Positions 45,632 to 58,049 of a DNA stretch of 64,000 bases are shown piece by piece (the first letter of the stretch is position 1; every line of letters starts with the position of its first letter). The translations under genes were made by a program, and so were the position numbers. The DNA lies in the NCBI GenBank assembly GCA_907164885.2, contig OU015495.1, positions 209,492,730 to 209,556,729 on the forward strand. Reading direction: 5' to 3'. Below the pieces are notes generated by a model, which did no database searches, had not been told where the DNA came from, and saw only the letters and a list, made by a program, of their open reading frames with translations. This DNA is from Dolomedes plantarius (Eukaryota > Arthropoda > Arachnida > Araneae > Dolomedidae).

Positions 45632-46164
45632 ATTTTATTGAAATTCAATCAGGATGTATAAACCTACATCCGAAATAATGAAACAAAACTACGAACCGAA
45701 AATCATATCTATTTGCAAGGTAATTTGCGGGAAAATGATGGCGATATTGGCCATTTGGTCATATTACCATTATATACCAAGAGCCACTCTTCATGAACGA
45801 GCATAAGACATTATGACTTGTGTCAGGAGTAAGGATAAATATGATTTACTTATTGCATTTACATGTAACACAAGCTGGACTGATATTAAAGAAAATCGTC
45901 ATGGGATTACAACACAAAAAAAAGATACAATAGAGTGATCAGAGCATTACACCTGAAAATTCAAAAACTAGTGTTTTTAGTTAATAAAGAGAACATATTT
46001 GCTCCATTTCCTGCTGCCACATGTACTGTTGAATCGCAGAAAAAGGGAGTCTTCTAATATGGTAAAAAGAAAGTTAGACAGGACCAGACCGATAGTGCAA
46101 TATGAACAGAATTAAAAATAGACAAACCGAACATTACAGGATATTGCGTCGAAACAACTGATTC

Positions 46165-46920
46165 ATAGCCCATGTGGGTGAGTCTTTAAACTCGAATTCG
46201 CCTTTCATTCGTTAAAAAGTTTCCCCCCACAACCCAGGCCAAACTATGAAAAACACCCCCACACCATGATGTTGTCACCACCAAACTTAACAGTCTGCAA
46301 AATGCAGTCGCGTAAGAAGCGCGCGACGGGCATCCGCCAAACCCAGACGCGTTCATCGGACTGCCAGATTGTAAAGCGTGATTCATCACTCCAAAGAACA
46401 TTTTACCATTTGTTCACAGTCCAATGACGGTGAGCTTTGCACCGTTGCAATCGACGCTTCGCATTCTGGAGAGTGATGGAATCTCAGGTTTTTTTTAACT
46501 CTCGACGAAAAGTCCTGCTGCTGGCACTAACGTCTGATGAACTTTGGAACTCCTGAGTGAGTTCAACGAGGACTTTCGATTTTGTTTCACTACCTTTCTT
46601 CAGAGTTCCACGGCTACGTTCACTAATTTGTTTTCGGCCTGCCACTTTGTTTTTCTATAGTTTCACTTCACAATTACATCACTGACAGTGGATTTTGGCT
46701 TCTGTAGAATGTGCGAAATTTCACGAACTGATTTCCCAAAAAGGGGGCATCCCTCTATAATACCATGTGGAAGTCACTAAGATCCTTTGACTTACTGATT
46801 GTCTCACAAACGTATAAATATTACCTGACAAACCACTACCAACACTTTTATAGCTTTCGGTTACGCAACAAATTACGTCACCTGACAGATCCACTTCTTT
46901 AGGGCGGTGTCCGGGTACTT
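46165..46920 (-). pseudogene. Tc1-like transposase relic
   Basis: Reading the minus strand from 46730 down, frames interrupted by stops give GCPLFGKSVREI, VLWSDESRFTIWQSDERVWV and GGDNIMVWGCFS, the order of a Tc1 transposase from the helix-turn-helix linker through the first catalytic Asp and the VWG block. At least four frame breaks. The second half with the other acidic residues is not recognisable. The 5' terminal repeat may be near 46900-46925, but its partner was not found. Confidence 0.75.
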
Positions 46921-47639
46921 TAGGCCAGATAGCATATTTTCAATGAAGTTCTGGTTTAACAGAACAGTATTATTACTGGCAAATAAATCTATAAAAGAGT
47001 TTTGACATCCTTTGTAAGATAACGATAACCCACAAACGAACAATATTTAAGTGAACATTTAAGTGAGATTATGATCGATTTCAGCTGTTATAAACTATCG
47101 CTCAGGAAGAAACCTGTCTAAACCCCTATGAGATAAAAGTTTATGACATCATAGCATAACAAATATGAAAGATAAAATGTTTTCCTAGACGCCCCCGGAG
47201 GCACAGGTAGAAATTTATTTATTTATTTGTTTCTCGCGAAAGTGAGGCCTGGTGGCAATGTTGCTCTTGCCGTTGCATCATCTGGGACAGCAGCCATTTT
47301 TTTAGAAGGAGAAAGAACAACACATGCGATTTTTAAAATTCCTTTAAAAAATTATAATGATTGAACAAGAGTAAGTAATATTTCAAAAGTAATGCCACCA
47401 AATTAATCCAAAAAATGCTCGCTTAATAGTCTGGGTCAAGGGCACTGTACCACTGTGTATAAAAAAGGCTTTAGTTCTATAACTCTTGAAAAAAGATCTA
47501 GAAAAAAATGTTCAAAGATTGTAAATCCGTTTCCCTCACTAGTATTTTTGGGAAAAACATGGAAAAATGATTAATAACAGGTTGATTTGGTTCATTAAAA
47601 GCTACTGGCTTTTGTCATGTGAACCAAATATAGATCTAT
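46921..47639. other. No gene recognised
   Basis: Unassigned. A purine-rich phrase near 47280-47320 looks non-coding. Confidence 0.4.
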
Positions 47640-49115
47640 AGATACAGATCAACAAAATGTCAAGCAATCCTTTTTAGTCAGTCTTTCACAGATGCATTCG
47701 ATTGTAAAAATATCCTGACGGCAGTTAATGTGGATTTTAGGGTCGCTTATGAGTCAGTGTGGGGAGAGAAACTACAAAATAAGCTTCCAGCAATTGGCAT
47801 CAGATTTGGAATGTGCACATGGTTTCAGTCATTTCTTGTCCAAATATCCTGTAGAGTTTGTTATGGAACATCTCAGTCAAATTTTTTTATCAACAGTCAA
47901 ATTTATGTCAATGGACTGTCACTGGTTGTAATCCATTTAAAATCTACGTAAATGACCCACTCCAATGCTTTGAAATCTGCAGTGGGCTTTTAATGAAATG
48001 TTGAAAAAAAACTTAATATGGTCCTTGGACTGCTGCCAGAGTGTTGCAAATGAGACAGTATAACTGTTGATCGATAAAAAACAGTCACACAAATTTTTTC
48101 ATCACTTCCTCAAAATATACGACATGAATAGGTTACGAACATCTCTCTGTGCCAAGTACAGACAATTTTACCTATCTGGGAGTTGTTTTCGAGACAAAGT
48201 TGGAAGAAACATATAGAGTATAGTTCTCATCGTTTTAGAAAGCGTTTAAAAATCCCGAACCAAGTAGCTAACTGTCTTTCTTCTGCCAGTGTTAACATAC
48301 TCTTGTGAGCCCTGGTTGCCTTGCTCAGGGAATCTTCAAAGAAAATGAAGCTGTTGCAAAATGAAGACTTCAGGTTAATGACAGGCGAAATGAAAACAAC
48401 CCCAAAATACTTAGAGAATTGAAGAGAATTGTTAGAAGAATTATCAAATTTCCCAAAGAAACTTGAAGACCTAAAGTGCATTTTTTCAGCATATAGAGTA
48501 TATTTCTAATCGTTTTAGCAAGCGATTAAAAATCGCGAACCAATTAGCTGACTGCCTTTCTTCTGCCAGTGTTAACATACTCTTGTGAGCCCTGGTTGCC
48601 TTGCTCAGGGAATCTTCAAAGAAAATGAAGCTGTTGCAAAATGAAGACTTCAGGTTAATGACAGGCGCAATGAAAACGACCCCAAAATACTTAGAGAATT
48701 GTTAGAAGGATTATCAAATTTCCCAAAGAAACTTGAAGACCTAAAGCGCATTTTTCACAGAAGGCTAGAGAAATAGAATTATCCCCTGTATTGAGCGGAA
48801 AGCTCCAGAGTTTTTAAAAACCAAACAACCCTTTCGAGAGAGAACATTATCATTAATATTGTCCTCCTTTATCCAGTTTGCAAAAAATATTTTTCATCTC
48901 AGACTTTGTTACTCCTGGCTTCGGAAACCATTTCCAGTAATTTCCCTGAATCTGAATGACTTCATGTCTTCAGAGATGATTCACTGAGTGAGAAAAGTTC
49001 ATTACTTGGGGCAGGAGTTTACTATGAGCATTTCGCTCACTACATACAAGTAGGAACATTAAGAACTGCTTTTTATGATGAGATAGCTGCGATTCGTGTG
49101 GCTTTACAATAGCTT
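47640..49115 (+). pseudogene. LINE (Jockey-like) reverse transcriptase and RNase H relic
   Basis: 47690-47880 reads FTDAFDCKN, VDFRVAYESVWGEKL and LQ.KLPAIGI-type sequence, RT domains around motif A (VDF..AYE.VW). 47925-47990 resembles the FNIYVNDP block. 48050-48240 resembles the post-RT region (typical YLGV and WKKHI phrases, frameshifted). 48970-49110 reads LSEKSSLLGAGVYYEH then FYDEIAAIRVALQ, the start of an RNase H domain. Stops and shifts occur throughout. A 280-bp segment (48211-48490) is tandemly duplicated. Confidence 0.72.
48211..48760 (+). repeat. Tandem duplication inside the LINE relic
   Basis: 48211-48490 and 48491-48760 both begin ATATAGAGTATA and share over 250 bases. The second lacks one copy of a roughly 12-base GAATTGAAGA repeat and differs by about ten substitutions. 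Confidence 0.9.
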
Positions 49116-49993
49116 AATGTCATCTTTCATAAGTTAGATAAAGAAAAGGAAAATAAAAAAAAATCTTGAAACCTTTTTAGAAACATAATATTAAAGAATT
49201 AGCTTAAAGTATTTTTGGAAACACTTGAAATTTTTTAGATAAAGAAGCTAGAAACATACTCTCTCTCGAGTACTATCAAATTGTTAGGGCCTACTTGCAT
49301 CGACAAAACGAAATGAAAGATATATAAAGTTACAGTCGAATTGTATTACAAAGCACTTAAATTTTCTAATTACTTTTAATACTGAGTATCTTCGGAATCT
49401 AGATTATATTCGTTAACGGAGAATCTCTCATTTCACTAATAAAATTATCGAGATCAAATTTCTAATGTTTCAGTCATTTGAGACAGATATATTAAATGTG
49501 AAACATTAATTTGAATAGTTGCAAAATTAAGAGTGAAAATGAGAACTCAGCAGAGACAGTTTCATTTATAATTACATGCGAGCTGAAATCATTATCTAAC
49601 TCATCGCAAATAAATTTATTGCAAGAACTTTTGTGATGGACAGCATCACCAATATGTTTCTAAAAACCTTACTACTGTTTATTACCATAAAGATGATTTC
49701 AAATGAATTTTATGTATTTTAGAAGCTCCAGTAGTTGAAAAGGAAAGTAAATCAATTTTAATATATAGATTTAAACATACATTTAAATTTTTCATTGGAT
49801 TTTGATTGAAAAGGGAAATTTTAGGAATCATATTGAAGGAACTACAAATTCGAGACGTGTATGGTGAATCAGGTGTCTCATGAAATAATTAATCAGACAT
49901 TTTCATTTAAGTTGTACATTTCATATTGACATTTTCATATTGTATTGCAGTGAAACCCCGATTTTAGATTAAATTACTGTACATTTTTTCATT
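49116..49993. other. No gene recognised
   Basis: AT-rich, unassigned. Confidence 0.5.
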
Positions 49994-50328
49994 AAAGAGA
50001 AGGAATATATTAAATTCGAACAAATTTTTGCATTCTTAACCTGACATTCGAATCTGTTAGTCAGTTCATGTTTGAAATTCGATTTTAATTATCCTTGCAT
50101 AACAATCTCGTAATTCTAATTTATATTAAATCAAAATTAGCAAAAGGTTATCTTCATTGTGTTGTCTTTAAACTTTATTCAGGATGGCTGTTCGGGGGAA
50201 TATGGGAGAAGGGTATGTGATTACCTTTCTTTTCTTTTGAATTCGAAATCAATAAATTAAAAATTCTTAATATCAATTCGGTTCTAATCTTAATCCAGTT
50301 CTAATTTAATGAAAAAACATACAGAATA
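49994..50328 (+). repeat. 5' LTR of the BEL/Pao element (5'-truncated)
   Basis: Matches the last 335 bases of the 3' LTR, from AGAGAAGGAATATATT to CATACAGAATA. About 105 bases at the LTR start are missing. Confidence 0.85.
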
Positions 50329-50515
50329 GTGTTGGTCCATCGATAGCCACAGCTCTATGGGTTGGATAATGTAAATGGTTTAATAGTAATAGTTTTGTTT
50401 GTGTTGGTTTGAATTAATTTTACAATTCTAATATTCGCATTTATGTCGTATTTAGAGGGTATTCAATTAAGTATGGATAAATTATTCATATACTAGTGGA
50501 TTTAAAATTTTGAAA

Positions 50516-51381
50516 ATGTCACCGAATATTTCGAAAACCGAACTAAGGTTTGATGTAATCTGTAAAGAAACTGGTGTATTCAGTGAAAATGTTAGTAAGT
50601 GTAGCGTAGAACAGCAGGCATTCGAAAATAAAAGTAAAGGATTATGAACGTAGCATATCGGAAATATTTACAAATTTTTCTCAGAAAGAGAATGACGATA
50701 ATTTAGATAAGTATTTGAAATATCAGTATAAGATTTTAAATTTGTTAATTAGCCTCGGGGAGAAAACCAGGTTAGAAAAAAATTCTGTTAACGATACCTG
50801 TTCTAAATCAAAACAGATTTCGGTGAAGCTTCCGAAATTTGATATGCCGAAATTTGTACGGTGATTCGGAACATCGGATATCGTTTAAAGAACTAATTGA
50901 ATCTACAATCGTAAAGAATGAGCAGTTGTCGGAAGTTGAAAAACTGCAATATTTACATTCGGCTGTAAGAGGAAATGCGTCAAAATTAATTCGAGGATTT
51001 TCATTGAGAGAGGAAAATTTGAAGAACTGATGGGAAATTATGTGCGAAAGATACGAGAATAAGCGTCAATTGGCAACATGCCAGATAAATAAAATATTTG
51101 CTACAAAAATATTTATGGCGAATAATTCGAAAACGTTACTCGAGCTAATAGATACCTGTAATGAAGCGGTAAGAAATTTTAAAAGATTAGGGTTAGAATC
51201 TAACAATTTAAGTGACTTAATGATTATAAATTTTATGGTTTCAAAATTATATGAACCTCTTAAACAAAGATGGGAACTTATGCAAGAAAATGATAGAATT
51301 CCAAATTTGGACTTATTTAAGAAATTCGTGGAAATGGAAGCGAGAAGTATGGGTGCAAACAAAAGTATGAAGATAGTCTAA
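50516..51381 (+). pseudogene. BEL/Pao gag remnant
   Basis: The best-preserved block runs from DMPKF near 50850 through ISFKELIESTIVKNEQL, LQYLHSAVRGNASKLIRGF and, after a stop at 51028-51030, YENKRQLATCQ and FKRLGLESNNLS. This is the capsid-like region of BEL/Pao gag (DUF1759 type). The N-terminal part from the ATG at 50516 is shifted near 50645, and a further shift near 50860 precedes the conserved block. Confidence 0.8.
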
Positions 51382-51472
51382 ATTCCGCCCAACGCCTAAA
51401 CCACTGGAGAATAGTGGAGGAAAGAGGCATTTAACAAATAGTGTGTTGGTTAAAAATTAAAATAATGGTACA

Positions 51473-51690
51473 ATGACAAATAGTGTGTGTATGATTTGCT
51501 CTCAGACGCATGCGTTGTATAAGTTTTCGAAATTTAAATCTATGCTGGTAATGGAGAGCTCGAAAATTGTAGAAATTAATAAATTATGTCAAAATCGTTT
51601 ACGTAAGAATCATAAGCTTGAAAATTGTCGGATAAATTTTAACTGTAAAATTTGCGCTGAGAAACATCATACACTTTTACATGTGTATGC
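51473..51690 (+). pseudogene. BEL/Pao gag zinc-knuckle region
   Basis: Contains CMICSQTHALYKFSKF, then KLCQNRLRKNHKLENC and CKICAEKHHTLLH: the paired Cys/His knuckles found between gag and protease in BEL/Pao. One expected Cys is Phe (YKFSKF) and another is Arg (CQNRL), so the knuckles are damaged. Confidence 0.8.
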
Positions 51691-51728
51691 GGTGAATAAA
51701 GGGATTGGTGAGGCGAGCGGTAGCACGA

Positions 51729-51980
51729 GTCAAGAAGTTTTGGTTTTCCAATAGTGCTCAGTGTTTCTCGAGTAACGAATTTCTATCAACAGCTCTAATT
51801 AACGTAAAGAATAGGGCAGGGCAGGTTGTTCAATGTAGGGCTTTATTAGGTAATGCCACCCAAAATTCGATAATAACAAAGGAGTGCGCGGCAAGATTGG
51901 GTTTACCGTCGGGAAGTACATTACACAGTTTGGTAGGCATCAAAAGTATATTTGCTGAAACTTCTTTGTGTAGAACATAA
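51729..51980 (+). pseudogene. BEL/Pao aspartic protease remnant
   Basis: FLSTALINVKNRAGQ and CRALLGNATQNSIITKECA match the retropepsin segment of BEL/Pao. The active-site Asp that normally follows ALL is Gly here, so the enzyme is inactive irrespective of the frame breaks. Confidence 0.72.
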
Positions 51981-52156
51981 TTCATTTTTAACCCACATTT
52001 TTCTGATGAATCGTTTTCGGGGACGGCCTTCGTAGTTGAAAGGGTCACTTATCGTCTCCCAATTTTCCATTTGAGGCGGCAAAATTGGTCACACAAAACA
52101 TTTATTGTTCGCAGACACAATTTTATTTGACAAAAGAAATTGGCATTCTTCTCTGA

Positions 52157-53280
52157 GTGGAAATATATGCTTTGTTTGTAGAAGGAGCTCCAGTCGTGAG
52201 TTTGCCTGGTACACCAGTCGCATTACCAACAAAATTAGGTTGGTTACTCTCGGGTACTGTTGACAATATATCCAAAGGGCAATATCTGGTTTCGTGTGTC
52301 TCTACAGTGAATATAAATGATACGTTAAAGAAATTCTTTGAAGTGAAACCAGTTTTAGAATCTGAAATTTTTAAGACAGAGGATGCTGAGGTAGAAACTA
52401 TTTATGCAGAGACAGTGAGAAGAGATGCAACCTCTGGCAGATATACGGTAAAGCTACCTTTCAAGGGTGCGGTCAGTTTAGGCGAGAGTAAAGTTCGAGC
52501 CCTAAAAAGATTTCGTTTACTAGAAGAAAGGCTTAAAAAGGATAAATTATTAAGAGAGCAGTATATAAGGTTTATGGAGGAATACAGTAAATTAGGTCAT
52601 ATGTCTCCCGTAATATCAGAAGAGTTTATAGACGAGAATTAATATTACTTACCTCATCACGGGTTAATCAATGAGAATAGCTCCACAACGAGGTTACGCG
52701 TTGTGTTCGACGCCTCTGCTAAAACATCTAATGGTAACTCCTTAAACAATGTGTTGTTAAAGAGTCCTAAACTGCAGGCTGACATATTTACGATTCTAGT
52801 TAAATTTAGATGTTACTCGATTGCATTTTCAGCGGATATCCCAAAAATGTATATCAAATCAATGTAGCAGAGGAAGGTAGAAAATATCAGCGAACTTTCT
52901 GGAGAAAAGATCCCAATGAACCTCTGCAAATTATTTAACTGAATAGGGTCACATATGGCACCTATGTGCTCCCTTTTTTGACCCTCAGAACAATAAAACA
53001 ATTATGTATCGATGAAAACAAGAATTTTCCAATCGCGTCTGAGGTGGCAAAAGATCATTTTTACATGGATGATCTACTTGCGGGTGCAGATTCGGTATAA
53101 GAAGCCCAAATATTAGTTAATGAAATTCAAAATTTCATGCAATCGGGAGGGTTTGAACTTCGAAAGTGGTGCTCCAATAATGCCGAAGTTTAGGCTCAAC
53201 TACCAGATTCGTTGAAGGTGGAAAATTCAGAGTATTTCTTCAAAGATTCATTTCCAAAAATATAGTAGGAGTGGTCTAGA
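52157..53280 (+). pseudogene. BEL/Pao reverse transcriptase remnant
   Basis: 52157-52642 is open and carries the linker (PTKLGWLLSG) and the RT N-terminal block VKLPFKGAVSLGESKVRALK and EYSKLGHM. After the stop the frame continues through LRVVFDASAKTSNGNSLNN and AFSADIPKMY (first catalytic Asp). The second catalytic pair appears as HFYMDDLLAGA near 53065. Stops at 52642 and several later positions. Confidence 0.85.
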
Positions 53281-53339
53281 ATGTCCAAAATTATTCACTT
53301 CAAGTAAAAGTAGTCGGGGGATAAGATACTGACACTAAA

Positions 53340-54116
53340 CGGAAATTGTTATCAGTAATCGCAAGAACATTCGATCCTTTAGGTATACTTTCTCCTGCAA
53401 TCATCATATTAAAATTTCTTCTGCAAGATGTAGGGAAGGCAAAATTAGACTGGGATGATCCCCTACCGGTAGAGATTAAAGAAAAATGGAACAGATTCAA
53501 GAGAGAAATTAAGCATTTTCAACAAATCCAACTTCCTCGTTATATTGGTCTTACAGCGAGTAATAGATGTGAATTGCATGGCTTTTGCGATGCCTCGTGT
53601 AAACCCTATGCAGCTGTTGTTTATTTACGTATCTTGTCAGATACTATACAGATCTATTTGATCGCTGCAAAGACTCCAGTTGCCCCTGTTCAATCAGTCA
53701 CCCTACCCAGATTAGAACTTTTTGGTGATCTATTGTTGGCAGAATTAATATATGCCACCATTCCAGCCCTGAATAGTAAAATAGAAAAGATTTTTTGGTG
53801 GACTGACTCCACGATTGCCCTAAACTGGCTAAGTAATCCGTCGACTAAAGCGAACCAATTCGTAACCCACCGAGTGGAGAAGGTTCTAGCATTATCCCCA
53901 GTGGAGTCATGGCTACATGTACCAGGAAAACAAAATCCGCAGATTGTGCCACTCGAGGTCTTTATCCAGAGCAACTGGAAAGGAATCGAGGGTTGTGGCA
54001 CGGGCCAGACTGACTCCATGAACCAACTGAATTCCCCTCAAGCAATTGTATATCTAGTCCAATTGACTCACATATGTCTGTGGAGACAGGAGAAACAGAA
54101 CAACTTTGTCTTCTGA
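53340..54116 (+). pseudogene. BEL/Pao RNase H domain
   Basis: A 256-codon open frame from 53346. FDPLGILSPAIIILKFLLQ marks the RT connection; ELHGFCDASCKPYAAVVY, LPRLELFGDLLLAEL and WWTDSTIALNWL are the BEL/Pao RNase H motifs with the Asp, Glu and Asp catalytic residues present. The frame leaves the family pattern after VPGKQNP (about 53940), where a shift has occurred. Confidence 0.85.
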
Positions 54117-54119
54117 CAC

Positions 54120-55613
54120 AGAAGAATGAGATTTGTGACCTCCTTACTAAATTCTCTACTTTCTCGTAATTACTCCGGGTGGTCTCTTGGATGCAGAGAT
54201 TCATAAAGGGAGTGAAAAAATTACCCAAAGTAAAAGGACCTTTAAGCTCCTCTGAGATAGAAGACGCAACCTTATGTGTGATGAAGCTTATCCAATAATG
54301 TAACTTTAAGGAAGAAATTACGTTATTATTAAAGGGGAAGCCAATTCGAAAGAGTAATAAGTTAATCTCACTGAATTCCTTCCTAGATTCAAACGGAATT
54401 CTAAGAGTCGGGGGCAGATTGAGTAGACATGAAGCTTTAGATTATGACCAAAAATTCCCTATACTCATTCCAAAGAGAAATTTCATCACTACATTAATTA
54501 TTTGGGAATTTCATAAAAATGTATGCACTCTGGTACGAACCTTGTTCTCTCTTTGATTCGCCAAAAGCTTTGGATCCCCGATGGACGGTCTACAGTACTC
54601 AAGGGAAATCCGGAATTGTATCATTCGCTTTCGCATCAATGCTAAACCCATGCAACAGTTGATGAGAGACTTGCCTCCCTCTAGAATTCATCAAGCCCGA
54701 CCTTTTGAAAGGGTGGACATCAATTTTGCCGGTCCGATGTTCACAAAATGTGAACACAAAAGAAAGGCAAGTATTTTTAGATCCTATATTTGCCTCTTCA
54801 TTTGCATGTGAACAAAGGCTGTACACCTTGAGGCTATTTCAGACCTGTCCACCATAGCCTTGCTTGCAGCCATGCGACGATTTATGGAGCGTCGGGGTTT
54901 ACTTAGCGACATCTTCTCCGATAATGGCAAGAACTTTATTGAGACAATTCGTATTTAAAGAAATTATTCAGCCTACTAAAGGATTCCCAAGTCCAAGAGT
55001 CATTCGAACCCTCTATCAGATAGCATTTTATTCCCCCATATAGCCCGAACTTCGAAGGATTTTGGGAAGCCTCCATCAAAGTAACCAAGAATCACCTCTG
55101 TAAATCAACTAGAGGAACTCTCCTCACCTTTGAGGAATTGGCTACTATTCTGTGCCAGATTGAATCCTGCAAAAACTCGCGTCCGTTGGTACCTTTAGCA
55201 TCCGATCCAACGGACTGCTGAGCCTTGACCCCTAGCCCTTTCTTGGTAAGAAAACTTTTATTTGATATACCCAAGAAGCCTAATGCTAATCCTTCTGTTC
55301 TTAGTCTTTCTTCCAGATATCGCCTACTATTACAGGTCAAGGACCAGTTCTGGCGTCGCTGGAACAGGGAGTAACTAAACACCCTGCAGTCCCGTCCAAA
55401 GTGGCGACCCAGGAAAGATTTTCGAGTGGGCGATCTAGTTATCAAAGGTGAACGTTTATCCCCATTACAGTGGAAACTCGTCAGAATCATCCGTACCTGT
55501 CCAGGCACAGACCAGCATACAAGAGTGATCCAAACTCGAACCGGAGACTGGATCCATGATTCGGCCTATCTCTCAAGTGTGCATCCTGCCTGGGGCCATT
55601 TCCGGCCGGGAGG
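54120..55613 (+). pseudogene. BEL/Pao integrase and C-terminal domain remnant
   Basis: ILRVGGRLSRHEALDYD (near 54400) is the start of the integrase zinc-binding region. The core follows as ARPFERVDINFAGPMF, TKAVHLEAISDLST, DIFSDNGKNF and EGFWEASIKVTKNHL. The Asp expected directly before FAGP is Asn; the second Asp and the Glu are kept. 55426-55610 (DLVIKGERLSPLQWKLVRII) matches the DUF5641 tail. Stops throughout. A short purine-rich tract (GGGAGGA) precedes the 3' LTR. Confidence 0.82.
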
Positions 55614-55614
55614 A

Positions 55615-56055
55615 TGTTGAATAAGACGTTGCAGCCACGTGATCTGATGCCGCAGAGAGGCGCTGCTGGAGAGACAGTCTACACGTTTTTTAGGGTTGCA
55701 AGAATCGGTAACCCTGACTCGAAAGAGAAGAAATATATTCAACTCGAACAATTTTTTTTTCCATTCTTAACCTTATTCGAATCTATTCGTCAATTCATGT
55801 TTCTAATTCGATGTTAGTTATCCTTGCATAACAATCTTGTGATTCTAATTTATATTAAATCAAAATTAGCAAAAGGTTATCTTCATTGTGTTGGCTTCAC
55901 ACTCTATTTAGGATGGCTGTCCGAGGGAATCTTGGAGAAGGGTAAGCGATTACCTTTCTATTCTTTTGAATTCGAAATCAATAAATTAAAATCTTAATAT
56001 CAATTCGGTTCTAATCTTAATCTAATTCTAATTTAATGAAAAAATATGCAGAATA
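55615..56055 (+). repeat. 3' LTR of the BEL/Pao element (441 bp)
   Basis: Begins TGTTGAATAAGACG right after the purine tract and ends near GCAGAATA. Its last 335 bases match 49994-50328. Confidence 0.88.
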
Positions 56056-56197
56056 AAAAAATTGTTCGAATTGAGTATATTCCTTCTCTTTCAAGTCAGG
56101 GTTACCGATTCTGGGAACCCTAGAAAACGTGTAGACTGTCTCTTCAGCAGCGCCTCTCTGCGGCATCAGACCACGAGGCTGCAACGTCTTATTCAAC
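56056..56197 (-). repeat. Inverted LTR 5' segment joined to the 3' LTR
   Basis: The complement of 56056-56197 matches the first 140 or so bases of the LTR (from TGTTGAATAAGACG). It abuts the end of the plus-strand LTR without spacer, making a palindromic arrangement. Confidence 0.88.
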
Positions 56198-56372
56198 ATC
56201 TACTAAAAATGAGAAGCTAAATTATAACCAGATATTTATGCATTTCACAGTTAACATACCGAATTAAGAAGCTAGTCAAGCAAGTCTTTTTAGAATTTAA
56301 TAGTACAATTAATATACGTAGTGTTTTTCATTCATTTACCAAATAGAATCCAGTGTTATGTAATATATAATA

Positions 56373-56505
56373 CTAGCTGAAAACCCGCACTTCGCTACGG
56401 AGTACATTCAAATTAAATACAACGGTCAATGGATGCGATTAATGCCAAAAAAAAATATATATATATTTATAATAAATGCAACGATCAATGTATACAATTG
56501 ATGTA

Positions 56506-56536
<31 letters not shown>

Positions 56537-57040
56537 AAAAAATCGTAAGGGATATTTATTTTTTTTATAATATCCAATCGTCTGCTGCATTAGAAAGAAA
56601 AAGAATATATTTTTTGTCTATTTAGTTGTTATGCACGTGACAATAAGTTTATTTAAAGTACCAGAAAAAGAAATCACGTGATCATCATTTAATAAATTAA
56701 ATTCTAAAAATGAATCTTTAAAAATTCACCAAAAATCAGAAAATTGAGGTAAAGATTCGAAAAAGACTTCATTTTAAAGAAATTTTTAGGATCTTTCTCG
56801 TGATATAAATTTTATAACCCTCAAATTATTATTTTAAATGCAAACTTAAAAAACGTTACAAAAACAGCTTAAAGATTTAATTTAATAAAATCTAAGAAGA
56901 ATTTTTCAAAAATCTTTCTTAATGCACCCCTACACCATAAGAAGAATCGCCCTGCAAAATTTCAGCCCTTTAGGTCCAGCGGTTTGGTCTATGCGTTGTA
57001 TGTCAGTGAGTCAGTTACGGAACTGTTTTATATATATAGA
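56373..57040 (-). mobile_element. Non-autonomous Helitron, family 1, copy D
   Basis: Minus strand from TCTATATATATAAAACAG (57040) to TTTTCAGCTAG (56373) followed by T. Full-length, 668 bases, very similar to copy C. Confidence 0.88.
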
Positions 57041-57727
57041 TTACATTTTACAAAGATGCTTATTTAAATAATTATACAAACATGACGTTTTCTAAATATC
57101 CCACTTTGAAACTTTCAATAAGAAGTCGTTGAGGTACCTTCCTCTAGGTTTAATTAAAAAAAAACCTTCATTAAAGAGTGATATTGGTTCATAGAAGAAG
57201 TGTTATTTATGTTAACTCAAAAGCACTGCATGCACAAGTTCAACAGTTGCGCTTTTCTTCACTGGTGCTGAATATCTTATCGTATAACCTATCAAGACAT
57301 AAAGCTTTTGACTGCAATCCATGATCATAATAATGATATTTTTTTCACCCAAATTCTAGTACACATAACATTTACCAAATATGTTTTCCCGTTTGTTACT
57401 CCAAACGAGAAATGTTTTGGTTTTATTATCGAAGAAGGGAAACAAAATAATGGGACATTATAGTAAAGACAAAATCTTACACAAGTATATAAAAATGACT
57501 AGAGAATCTAAAGAAAGTAGCAAAAAATCCCATTGTCATACTGAATGCCATTTTGTTTGTTGGAAACTTCTCTACTAAAACGGAATCTCTAAATTTGGTT
57601 GAATATTTTGTCTAGCATTTCCACAAGAAGAGATAAAAAATCTACTACAATAATTCAGATATTTTAAAGCATTTCCATGTTCCTATTTTTCCTAGAGTTT
57701 AAACTTCTTTAATGCTTGATATATTAT
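57041..57727. other. No gene recognised
   Basis: Unassigned; short frames only. Confidence 0.5.
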
Positions 57728-57870
57728 GCTAATTTTGATTTAATATAACTTAGAATCACAAGATTGTTATACAAGGATAATTAACATCGAATTACAAGCA
57801 TGAATTGACGAATAGATTCGAATAAGGTTAAGAATGGAAAAAAATTGTTCAAATTGAATATATTCCTTCT
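57728..57870 (-). repeat. LTR fragment of the same BEL/Pao family, inverted
   Basis: The complement matches the middle of the LTR, from GAATATATTC through TATCCTTG to AAAATTAGC. Both ends are cut; a CAGGGTGTTCC-type repeat end (57885) follows at the right. Confidence 0.8.
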
Positions 57871-58049
57871 GCCCCATATATACAGGGTGTTCCAAACTTC
57901 GACCTACAAATTCAGAGGGGTAATAGTAGGCATCAATGCAAGCAATAATCACATAGGAATGGAGGGCGCTGTTTACTTATGTTTATTTGTAACTTTTTAT
58001 TAAATTTTTTAACCAATGGAAATTAAATTTTATTAAACCAATTGAAAAT

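Larger units (their letters stand above)
49994..56055 (+). mobile_element. BEL/Pao LTR retrotransposon, degenerate
   Basis: A 5'-truncated LTR, gag, zinc knuckle, protease, RT, RNase H, integrase and a 3' LTR lie in BEL/Pao order on the plus strand. Each domain is interrupted by stops or shifts, so the copy is dead. The two LTRs differ at many positions over their shared 335 bases, which indicates considerable age. Confidence 0.9.

Noticed and set aside
57883..58000. CAGGGTGTTCC-type MITE like 28626
   Set aside because: A single end is visible and the inner sequence differs from that element; no inverted partner found.
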